In this document: piece by piece, positions 1 through 5,628 of the stretch
Layout of the letters: each line of letters starts with the position of its first letter
Position numbering within the stretch: position 1 is the stretch's first letter
Origin: Bacillota bacterium
GTDB taxonomy: Bacteria > Bacillota > Clostridia > Acetivibrionales > DSM-2933
Direction: 5' to 3'
Length of the DNA: 6,787 nt
NCBI GenBank assembly: GCA_023441845.1
Contig: JAEZNF010000291.1
Span: 1-6,787 of the forward strand
Translations under genes and position numbers: made by a program
Notes under the pieces: generated by a model
What the model saw: only the letters and a program-made list of their open reading frames with translations
Databases searched by the model: none
What the model was told of the DNA's origin: nothing

Positions 1-323
1 ATATTCTCGGCTGCCCATCTTGCAGCCAGTCCTTCAATCATCATTCTTATGATATATATATCTTCTATATCCTTGGCAGATATACCTGTTACAATAGCAC
101 CCTTGTTTGGTATTGATTGTACAAGCCCTTCAAGCTCCAACTGTCTAATAGCCTCACGTATAGGAGTTCTGCTGACTCCCATTTCCTCAGAAAGTCTGGT
201 TTCAATCAAACTATCTCCCGCATTGTACTTACCGTTTAAAATATCGTTCTGAAGCTGTGTAAACACCTTACCGCGCAGCGAATGCAGAAGACCATCGTTT
301 TCACTATGTTCAATCTTTGACAT
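1..323 (-). CDS. GntR-family transcriptional regulator, FadR/FCD-like subfamily (N-terminal 107 residues; C-terminus off the left edge)
   Basis: This is a DNA-binding transcription factor, seen only as its N-terminal winged helix-turn-helix. The start at 323 is set by a strong AAAGGAGGAG ribosome binding site at 331-340, 7 nt upstream. Residues about 12-80 form the GntR winged helix: a leader helix (LRGKVFTQLQNDILNGKY), then LIETRLSEEMGVSRTPIREA, where SRTPIREA at 51-58 is the recognition helix, then LELEGLVQ and the wing (NKGAIVTG). From residue 82 the sequence ISAKDIEDIYIIRMMIEG is the usual linker and first helix of an FCD effector domain, which binds small organic acids in many relatives. 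The rest lies outside the window. It is the third gene of the Re-citrate synthase/aconitase operon, 44 nt after the aconitase stop. It is the natural candidate to bind the palindrome at 3764-3787. The effector is unknown; a TCA-type carboxylate would be a guess from context. Confidence 0.93.
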   Translation of the reverse strand, partial: MSKIEHSENDGLLHSLRGKVFTQLQNDILNGKYNAGDSLIETRLSEEMGVSRTPIREAIRQLELEGLVQSIPNKGAIVTGISAKDIEDIYIIRMMIEGLAARWAAEN

Positions 324-367
324 TATAGCTCTCCTCCTTTGAAGAGCAGTTGAACAAGAACTCTGTC

Positions 368-2296
368 CTAACTGTTTTTCCTGGTGTAGTTAAGCAGACC
401 ACCTGCCAGAATCATTTCAACCTGTCTGCCGGATAAAGCTACGTTAACTTTAAAATCCTTATTTTTCGTCTTATTCTTAACTATAAGCTCTCCACCGCCG
501 TTTTTAACCTGATCTATTGCATTTTCAAGAACAATTTCGTCTCCGTCTTCAATGCCGTCATAGTCCTTTTCATCTGCAAATGTCATTGGTATAATGCCTG
601 AGTTTATAAGATTTGCCATATGGATTCTTGCAAACGATTTTGCCATAACGCCTTTAATTCCAAGCTGCAGTGGTGCCAGAGCCGCATGTTCACGGCTTGA
701 GCCCTGACCATAGTTTGAACCGCCTACAATAAACCCTCCCCCGTTTTCTTTAGCTCTTTTGGGGAATTCAGGATCGCACGGAGCCAGACAAAACTCTGCA
801 AGATACGGAACATTCGAGCGGAATGGAAGCAGCTTTGCGTTTGAAGGCATTATGTGATCTGTTGTGATATTGTCTCCCAGCTTAATAAGCACCTTTCCTT
901 CAACTTTATCGGATAATTCCTTGTTTATCGGGAACGGTTTGATATTAGGCCCCCTTACAACCTCTACGTCTGTTCCTTCCGGAGCAGGTGCAATAACCAT
1001 GTTGTCGTCTATAACAAACTTTTCAGGTATATCTACACTGATATCTCCGCCCAACTCCCTAGGATCGGTAAGTACTCCCGTAATGGCGCTTACTGCTGCC
1101 ACTTCCGGGCTTACAAGGTACACTTTTGCCGACGCCGTACCACTTCTTCCTTCAAAATTCCTGTTGAACGTCCTTAGTGAAACCGCATTTGTTGAAGGCG
1201 CCTGGCCCATACCGATACAAGGTCCACAGGCCGATTCAAGAATCCTTGCGCCGGCGGCAACCATATCAGCCAACGCTCCATTCTGTGCCAGCATTGTCAA
1301 AACCTGTTTGGAGCCTGGAGCAATTACCAGACTTACATCTAGATTTACCGTTTTACCTTTTAATATCTTTGCGACCTTCATCATATCCATGTAGGATGAA
1401 TTTGTACAGCTACCTATAGCCACCTGATCGACCTTAATCTTGCCGATTTCGCTAAGCTTAGCTACATTATCGGGGCTGTGGGGCTTAGCTGCCATAGGCT
1501 CCAATTTATCAAGATCAATTTCTATCTTTTCATCATATACTGCATCAGTATCGGGTTTCAGTTCAACCCAGTCATTCTCTCTTCCCTGAGCCTTAAGAAA
1601 TTCTTTGGTAACCTCGTCACTTGGAAATATGGATGTTGTAGCACCCAACTCAGCCCCCATATTTGTTATTGTAGCCCTTTCAGGAACAGTCAGGCTTTTG
1701 ATACCATCTCCGCTGTATTCAATAACCTTACCTACTCCGCCTTTTACTGTAAGTACTCTCAAAACTTCAAGAATTATGTCCTTGGCAGAAACCCATGGTT
1801 TTAATTTACCTTTTAACTCAACCTTGCAAACCTTCGGCATCATTAAGTAATATGGACCACCGCCCATAGCAACGGCAACATCCAATCCACCTGCACCGAT
1901 AGCAAGCATACCTATTCCACCGCCTGTAGGTGTATGACTGTCCGATCCCAAAAGTGTCATTCCGGGAATTCCGAACCTTTCCAACTGCACCTGATGGCAT
2001 ATTCCGTTACCCGGCCTTGAAAAGTAAACGCCGTGCCTGGATGCAACAGTTTGGATGTATTTATGGTCATCTGCATTCTCAAATCCTGCCTGAAGCGTAT
2101 TATGGTCTATATAAGCCACAGACTTTTTAGTCTTAACACGCGGTATTCCTATAGCCTCGAACTGAAGATAAGCCATAGTGCCTGTCGAGTCCTGGGTCAA
2201 AGTCTGGTCTATCCTTATGGATATTTCTTTTCCGGCAACCATTTCACCGCTGACAATATGTTCTTTTATAATTTTTTGCGCCAAATTAAGTCCCAT
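368..2296 (-). CDS. acn: Aconitate hydratase (aconitase), short 642-residue bacterial form
   Basis: This cytoplasmic [4Fe-4S] enzyme isomerises citrate to isocitrate through cis-aconitate. The three cluster cysteines are visible: C297 in IGSCTNSS, and C357 and C360 in ACGPCIGMG. Other family motifs are GSDSHTPTGGGIGMLAIGAGG (split here: GSDSHTPTGG from 117, IGMLAIGAGG from 128), the swivel-domain GDNITTDHIMP (474-484) and YGQGSSREHAALAP (529-542), which carries active-site Ser/Arg residues. At 642 residues it is shorter than the roughly 860-900-residue AcnA and AcnB proteins. It fits the compact aconitase type of many anaerobes, in which catalytic and swivel domains are still fused on one chain, unlike the two-subunit LeuC/LeuD dehydratases. 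The start at 2296 has AAGGAGCG at 2304-2311. It lies 52 nt after the citrate synthase-like gene and 44 nt before the regulator. Homoaconitase or isopropylmalate isomerase activity is possible from fold alone, but the neighbour favours aconitase. Confidence 0.95.
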   Translation of the reverse strand: MGLNLAQKIIKEHIVSGEMVAGKEISIRIDQTLTQDSTGTMAYLQFEAIGIPRVKTKKSVAYIDHNTLQAGFENADDHKYIQTVASRHGVYFSRPGNGICHQVQLERFGIPGMTLLGSDSHTPTGGGIGMLAIGAGGLDVAVAMGGGPYYLMMPKVCKVELKGKLKPWVSAKDIILEVLRVLTVKGGVGKVIEYSGDGIKSLTVPERATITNMGAELGATTSIFPSDEVTKEFLKAQGRENDWVELKPDTDAVYDEKIEIDLDKLEPMAAKPHSPDNVAKLSEIGKIKVDQVAIGSCTNSSYMDMMKVAKILKGKTVNLDVSLVIAPGSKQVLTMLAQNGALADMVAAGARILESACGPCIGMGQAPSTNAVSLRTFNRNFEGRSGTASAKVYLVSPEVAAVSAITGVLTDPRELGGDISVDIPEKFVIDDNMVIAPAPEGTDVEVVRGPNIKPFPINKELSDKVEGKVLIKLGDNITTDHIMPSNAKLLPFRSNVPYLAEFCLAPCDPEFPKRAKENGGGFIVGGSNYGQGSSREHAALAPLQLGIKGVMAKSFARIHMANLINSGIIPMTFADEKDYDGIEDGDEIVLENAIDQVKNGGGELIVKNKTKNKDFKVNVALSGRQVEMILAGGLLNYTRKNS

Positions 2297-2348
2297 TATT
2301 AAACGCTCCTTAACTTATAATTGTTTCTACCTACAACTTATGGAAGCA

Positions 2349-3728
2349 TTACAGGGCCAGGTCAAATATATCCGGCGTCAATTCCCTTAATGCCTCAAGG
2401 AATTCATTGTCACTTATGGAGGTAACCCTTCCTCCCTTGTACTGTTCGTCAACCCATTCCTTTATAACAGCAACCCTGGCATCCTTCTTATCAATTTTCC
2501 TGCTGCCGCTTATTCCGAAATAGCTGTTTATCCAATGAGCTATACCGGCCAAACCTGAGTGTGAATTGACGGCAACACCTACCGGCCTGTTCAGGAACTT
2601 GGTAGTATCAAATATGTTGTATATTTCTTCGTCCTTCAATAATCCGTCTGCATGAATTCCGGCCTGGGTCACATTAAAGTGTTTGCCTACGAAAGGTGTT
2701 CTCGGAGGTATGGTATATCCAAGTTCCTTTTCATAATATTCAGCCATCTCGGTTATAACAGTTGTATCCATGCCGTCGGTAGTTCCCCTTAACTGCGCGT
2801 ATTCAATAACCATAGCTTCCAGAGGAGTATTACCGGTTCTCTCACCTATACCCAAAAGCGAGCAGTTTACACCTGAAGCACCGTACATCCAGGCAATTGC
2901 CGAGTTAGAAACAGCTTTATAGAAATCGTTATGTCCGTGCCATTCTATAAGTTCACTGGGGAAACCTGCATGATGCTTTAAACCGTAGATTATTCCGGGA
3001 ATACTTCTTGGGAGCGCAGCCCCGGAATATGAGACACCATATCCCAAAGTATCGCATGCACGAATTTTGATGGGTATGCCACTTTCATCCATCACTTTTC
3101 TCAATTCAAGTGCAAAAGGAACAACAAAACCGTAAAAGTCTGCTCTTGTAATATCTTCAAAGTGGCAGCGCGGTTTTATTCCTACATCAATAGCGCTCTT
3201 AATTATGCTCATATAGTGATCAAGCGCCTGTCTTCTTGTCATATTAAGCTTTTTAAAAATATGATAATCGGAACAGCTCACCAATATGCCGCTTTCCTTC
3301 ATTCCCATATCCTTTGCCAATTGGAAATCGCTTTTTGTAGCCCTTATCCAGCTGGTAACCTCAGGAAACTTATAACCTCTTTCCTGGCATTTATATACAG
3401 CTTCCTTATCCCTGTCACTGTAAAGGAAGAATTCGCTCTGCCTTATAAGTCCCTTTGGGCCTCCTAATCTATGAAGCATATCGAAAAGAGTTACTATCTG
3501 CTCAACCGTATATGGGGCTCTTGACTGCTGTCCGTCCCTGAATGTTGTATCTGTTATCCAAATCTCATCAGCAGGAAACATAGGAACCCTTCTGTGATTA
3601 AATGCACATTTCGGGATTTCATCATAGCTGAAAATTTCTCTATAGAGATTGGGCTCTGCTACATCCTGAAGTGAATACTTGTATTGAGTCTGTTCCAAGG
3701 TATTTGTCCTTTTATTAAACTCTATCAT
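2349..3728 (-). CDS. Re-citrate synthase-like enzyme (homocitrate/isopropylmalate synthase superfamily)
   Basis: This enzyme probably condenses acetyl-CoA with oxaloacetate to citrate with Re-face stereochemistry, a reaction known from strict anaerobes such as Clostridium kluyveri, and is unrelated to GltA-type synthases. The 459-residue protein has the DRE-TIM metallolyase barrel: TDTTFRDGQQSR (59-70) gives the catalytic Arg and metal-binding Asp, and WHGHND (263-268) gives the two metal-binding His residues. GIGERTGNTPLEA (293-305) and QAGIHADG (355-362) are the conserved C-terminal barrel and subdomain motifs. Compared with canonical 2-isopropylmalate synthase, the first motif reads RDGQQ rather than RDGEQ, and the residue pattern after HND is changed. 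No LeuA-type allosteric leucine domain is present. The start at 3728 follows GAGGGGGT at 3735-3742. It is the first gene of the operon, directly before aconitase, which is the main reason to prefer citrate over homocitrate or citramalate as product. The functional call is inferred from family resemblance and context. Confidence 0.88.
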   Translation of the reverse strand: MIEFNKRTNTLEQTQYKYSLQDVAEPNLYREIFSYDEIPKCAFNHRRVPMFPADEIWITDTTFRDGQQSRAPYTVEQIVTLFDMLHRLGGPKGLIRQSEFFLYSDRDKEAVYKCQERGYKFPEVTSWIRATKSDFQLAKDMGMKESGILVSCSDYHIFKKLNMTRRQALDHYMSIIKSAIDVGIKPRCHFEDITRADFYGFVVPFALELRKVMDESGIPIKIRACDTLGYGVSYSGAALPRSIPGIIYGLKHHAGFPSELIEWHGHNDFYKAVSNSAIAWMYGASGVNCSLLGIGERTGNTPLEAMVIEYAQLRGTTDGMDTTVITEMAEYYEKELGYTIPPRTPFVGKHFNVTQAGIHADGLLKDEEIYNIFDTTKFLNRPVGVAVNSHSGLAGIAHWINSYFGISGSRKIDKKDARVAVIKEWVDEQYKGGRVTSISDNEFLEALRELTPDIFDLAL

Positions 3729-3763
3729 GGTTTAACCCCCTCATATCTTTAACCGTGTACTTT

Positions 3764-3787
3764 TGTATAATTGTATACAATTATACA
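3764..3787. promoter_or_regulatory. Perfect 24-bp palindromic operator candidate, GntR/FadR type
   Basis: All 12 base pairs of the two arms match, with the centre between 3775 and 3776. The core TTGTATACAA (3771-3780) fits the T-x-GT-x(n)-AC-x-A operator pattern of FadR-subfamily GntR proteins. The site also has an 8-bp rhythm: TGTATAAT, TGTATACA, ATTATACA, so a TGTATA half-site is repeated one step out on each side of the core. That may allow two overlapping dimer positions. It covers the operon's -10 box and spacer. Assignment to the regulator at 1-323 is inferred from position and pattern. Confidence 0.75.
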
Positions 3788-3798
3788 TCATGTGTCAA
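3770..3798 (-). promoter_or_regulatory. Sigma-A promoter of the Re-citrate synthase/aconitase/GntR operon
   Basis: Read on the minus strand, a perfect -35 box TTGACA (3798 to 3793) is followed by exactly 17 bp and then TACAAT (3775 to 3770), one mismatch from TATAAT. The expected transcription start is near 3763, giving a leader of about 35 nt before the start codon at 3728. The -10 box and most of the spacer lie inside the palindrome at 3764-3787, so a bound protein should block RNA polymerase. Confidence 0.82.
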
Positions 3799-3949
3799 TA
3801 CTTTTTCTTCTTTAAAGAATCTTCATTTTGCATAGCACATGTGATTGGAAAATGCAAAAAACATTTTATAGAAGGATTTTTTCTGTTTATATCGAATATA
3901 TACATTACATTTCTATTATTTTCTTGATTCTATTTTTGGAGGGAAAATC

Positions 3950-5281
3950 ATGACAATTTTCAAAAAGCTCAATTCCTACAAGAGCAACAACTCCGATAAG
4001 AAGGAAGTTTCCAATAAGAACGGAGATCAAAGTGGAAAAAAACTTGATTTTTCGTATATGAAGTATATCATAATCGCATCGGTAATTACCGGTACTATTT
4101 GTTTTATTATAGGAAATTCTTTAAAAAACACCCTCTCTTACTTATTGTTATTCCTCTTAAGCAGCATTACAGCTGCATTCGCATCCGGGTTTCTAATGCG
4201 CCGTTCATTAAAAACCCTTATCGCCCGCTTATCTAATGAGTTGGAAGTTATAAAAAAGGGCGACTTTTCACATCTTGTCGAATCAAGAGAATATGAGAGT
4301 TTAAGTGGAGTAGCATCTACAATAAACAGCGTGCTCGGTGATATACGCGTGTTGATAGACAGCTTCTTCAAGTTATCTTTTTCTATTGTTGAATCTTCCA
4401 AAAAAGTAAGTATTACTGCTCAAAGTGCATCAGCTGCAATGGAAGAGATTTCTAAAACAGTTGATGAAATTGCAAAAGGCGCTTCAGATCAAGCGGGTGA
4501 AGCCCAGGAAGGCGTTACAGTGGTTGAAAATCTGTCTGAACAGATAGACTTTGTATACGAAAGCTATAACGGTGTAATAGACGAAACCAGGAAAATAAGT
4601 AATTTGAACGACGTTGGACTTGAGTCTGTAAACATACTGCGTGAAAAGTCATTACAATCATATGATACATCCGAAAAAATATTCGCTGTTATTGAGAAAT
4701 TTGCATATACCGTAAAGGACATCGGCTTATTTGTAGAGTCGATTGAGAATATTGCCGAACAAACTAACCTTTTAGCGTTAAATGCCGCAATAGAAGCAGC
4801 AAGAGCCGGTGATGCCGGCAAAGGCTTTGCTGTAGTTGCCGATGAGGTCAGAAAACTTGCAGATCAAAGCAGAAAATCCACAGAGGAAATCACAAATCTT
4901 ATGCAGAGTATCAAGGAGGAATCCCATCTTGCAATAAAATCTATGGAAACAATGAAAAAAGCAGCCCAGGAACAGAACTTGGCGGTTAATAAAACCGATA
5001 ATGCCTTCAGCGACATAGCTAACGCAATAAATCTCATAGTAGCAAAAATCAATGAAGTCAACCAATCGGTAACAAAAATGCAGAATGATAAGAACGGGGT
5101 TATCAATGCCATAGAAAACATATCTTCGGTATCCGAGCAAACTGCTGCAGCAAGCCAGGAAGTTGCAGCAACTACAGAAAACCAGTTAAAAGCCATTGAC
5201 GATATGATGCTTGCATCAGGAAACCTTGATGAACTTGTTCATGAGCTTGATGAAAGCTTAAAGAAATACAGGCTGGTATAG
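3950..5281 (+). CDS. Methyl-accepting chemotaxis-type transducer without an extracellular sensor domain
   Basis: This membrane signal transducer should couple through CheW to the CheA kinase. The start at 3950 has GGAGGG at 3938-3943, 6 nt upstream. Residues 1-36 are polar and rich in Lys, Asn and Ser. Two hydrophobic helices follow at about 38-56 and 61-82, joined by only about five residues (GNSLK), so there is no room for a ligand-binding domain outside the cell. Residues about 84-136 resemble a HAMP linker ([17 protein letters not shown]). Residues about 150-440 are the long coiled-coil signalling hairpin. Its conserved tip is [18 protein letters not shown] (270-287), followed by [36 protein letters not shown] (162-177) and [18 protein letters not shown] (395-412) look like methylation-helix segments. 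There is no C-terminal CheR/CheB-binding pentapeptide. It stands alone, with no che genes in the window. The signal is unknown; membrane state, a cytoplasmic cue or a partner protein are possible. Confidence 0.94.
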   Translation: MTIFKKLNSYKSNNSDKKEVSNKNGDQSGKKLDFSYMKYIIIASVITGTICFIIGNSLKNTLSYLLLFLLSSITAAFASGFLMRRSLKTLIARLSNELEVIKKGDFSHLVESREYESLSGVASTINSVLGDIRVLIDSFFKLSFSIVESSKKVSITAQSASAAMEEISKTVDEIAKGASDQAGEAQEGVTVVENLSEQIDFVYESYNGVIDETRKISNLNDVGLESVNILREKSLQSYDTSEKIFAVIEKFAYTVKDIGLFVESIENIAEQTNLLALNAAIEAARAGDAGKGFAVVADEVRKLADQSRKSTEEITNLMQSIKEESHLAIKSMETMKKAAQEQNLAVNKTDNAFSDIANAINLIVAKINEVNQSVTKMQNDKNGVINAIENISSVSEQTAAASQEVAATTENQLKAIDDMMLASGNLDELVHELDESLKKYRLV

Positions 5282-5549
5282 TGTGTCTCAAATACCTATG
5301 TAATGAAAATCCTATGAACTCGTCGAATCATCAAGATTCTCATATTATCTTTTTGACAAGGTACTTAGAGAACACGCTACTACTAGTACAATGTATTTTA
5401 ATTAACTATGCAAACTAATAGCTCCAAAAGCTTTATTTGCAACACTTCTCGGAATTATTTATCGTTATTTATTAAAGAAACGATGTACTAGTGATCCGGA
5501 ACAAGCTGATTTCCACTTCATATTTACATTTTATATTTTATGTCAAAAG
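5282..5549. other. Non-coding spacer after the transducer, nothing recognised
   Basis: This stretch has no supported gene on either strand. It contains a 9-bp inverted repeat, ACTAGTACA (5382-5390) and TGTACTAGT (5484-5492), separated by 93 nt, and a small stem ATCGTT/AACGAT (5461-5466 with 5479-5484). One plus-strand frame stays open from 5406 to 5597 but has no start codon or ribosome binding site and runs through the terminator. It could be an eroded gene or mobile element, or ordinary spacer. Confidence 0.5.
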
Positions 5550-5598
5550 GAGTGCTGCTCCTTACCATATGGTAGTTTTGCAGCACTCTTTTATATTT
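5545..5598. terminator. Bidirectional intrinsic terminator between convergent genes
   Basis: A 9-bp perfect stem pairs GAGTGCTGC (5550-5558) with GCAGCACTC (5580-5588). On the plus strand it extends through a G-U pair and three A-U pairs, followed by TTTTATATTT. On the minus strand the stem is followed by CTTTTGACAT, a shorter U tract. The 21-nt loop contains a further palindrome, TACCATATGGTA (5563-5574), stacked on nearly the same axis, so a long double hairpin can form. It serves the transducer (stop at 5281) and the GH9 gene (stop at 5629). Confidence 0.88.
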
Positions 5599-5628
5599 GA
5601 TACTCTGCCCGTTTAAGTCATTTATCAT

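Larger units (their letters stand above)
3729..3949. promoter_or_regulatory. Divergent intergenic control region between the citrate operon and the chemotaxis transducer
   Basis: This 221-nt AT-rich spacer separates two divergent genes. The citrate-operon side holds a clear sigma-A promoter and a 24-bp palindrome, listed separately. The predicted leader of the operon is only about 35 nt, which leaves no room for a riboswitch or T-box. The side facing the transducer has a GGAGGG ribosome binding site at 3938-3943 but no convincing promoter: the best sigma-A-like pair is weak (TTGGAA at 3845-3850, 16 bp, TATAGA at 3867-3872), and I found no good sigma-D (flagellar/chemotaxis) match. Smaller symmetric elements are TTCTTTAAAGAA (3808-3819), CACATGTG (3836-3843) and the spaced pair TTTTGCAT (3826-3833) / ATGCAAAA (3852-3859). 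Confidence 0.75.

Noticed and set aside
864..1394. A 176-codon plus-strand open frame inside the aconitase gene, with further plus-strand frames across 1177-2390
   Set aside because: They lie antisense to a gene with all aconitase motifs intact, have no ribosome binding site and encode low-complexity sequence. They are codon-bias shadows.
4551..4560. TTGTATACGA inside the transducer gene, a 9/10 match to the operator core
   Set aside because: It encodes conserved-looking residues (FVYE region), is not palindromic beyond the core and lies deep in a coding sequence; a chance match is likely.
5353..5391. TTGACA at 5353-5358 as a promoter in the spacer
   Set aside because: No acceptable -10 box lies at 16-18 bp; the nearest good one (TACAAT) is 27 bp away, and no gene follows on that strand.
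5313..5417. Short ATG-initiated peptide of about 34 codons on the plus strand (MNSSNHQDSHIIF...)
   Set aside because: No ribosome binding site precedes it and the sequence resembles no known small protein; not supportable as a gene.
5520..5546. Minus-strand TTGACA at 5546-5541 with an AT-rich downstream region
   Set aside because: The -10 candidates are poor, and transcription from here would only run antisense into the transducer; TTGACA is probably part of the sequence after the terminator.
5406..5597. Start-less 64-codon open frame on the plus strand downstream of the transducer
   Set aside because: It has no start codon or ribosome binding site, passes through the terminator stem and shows no recognisable family.
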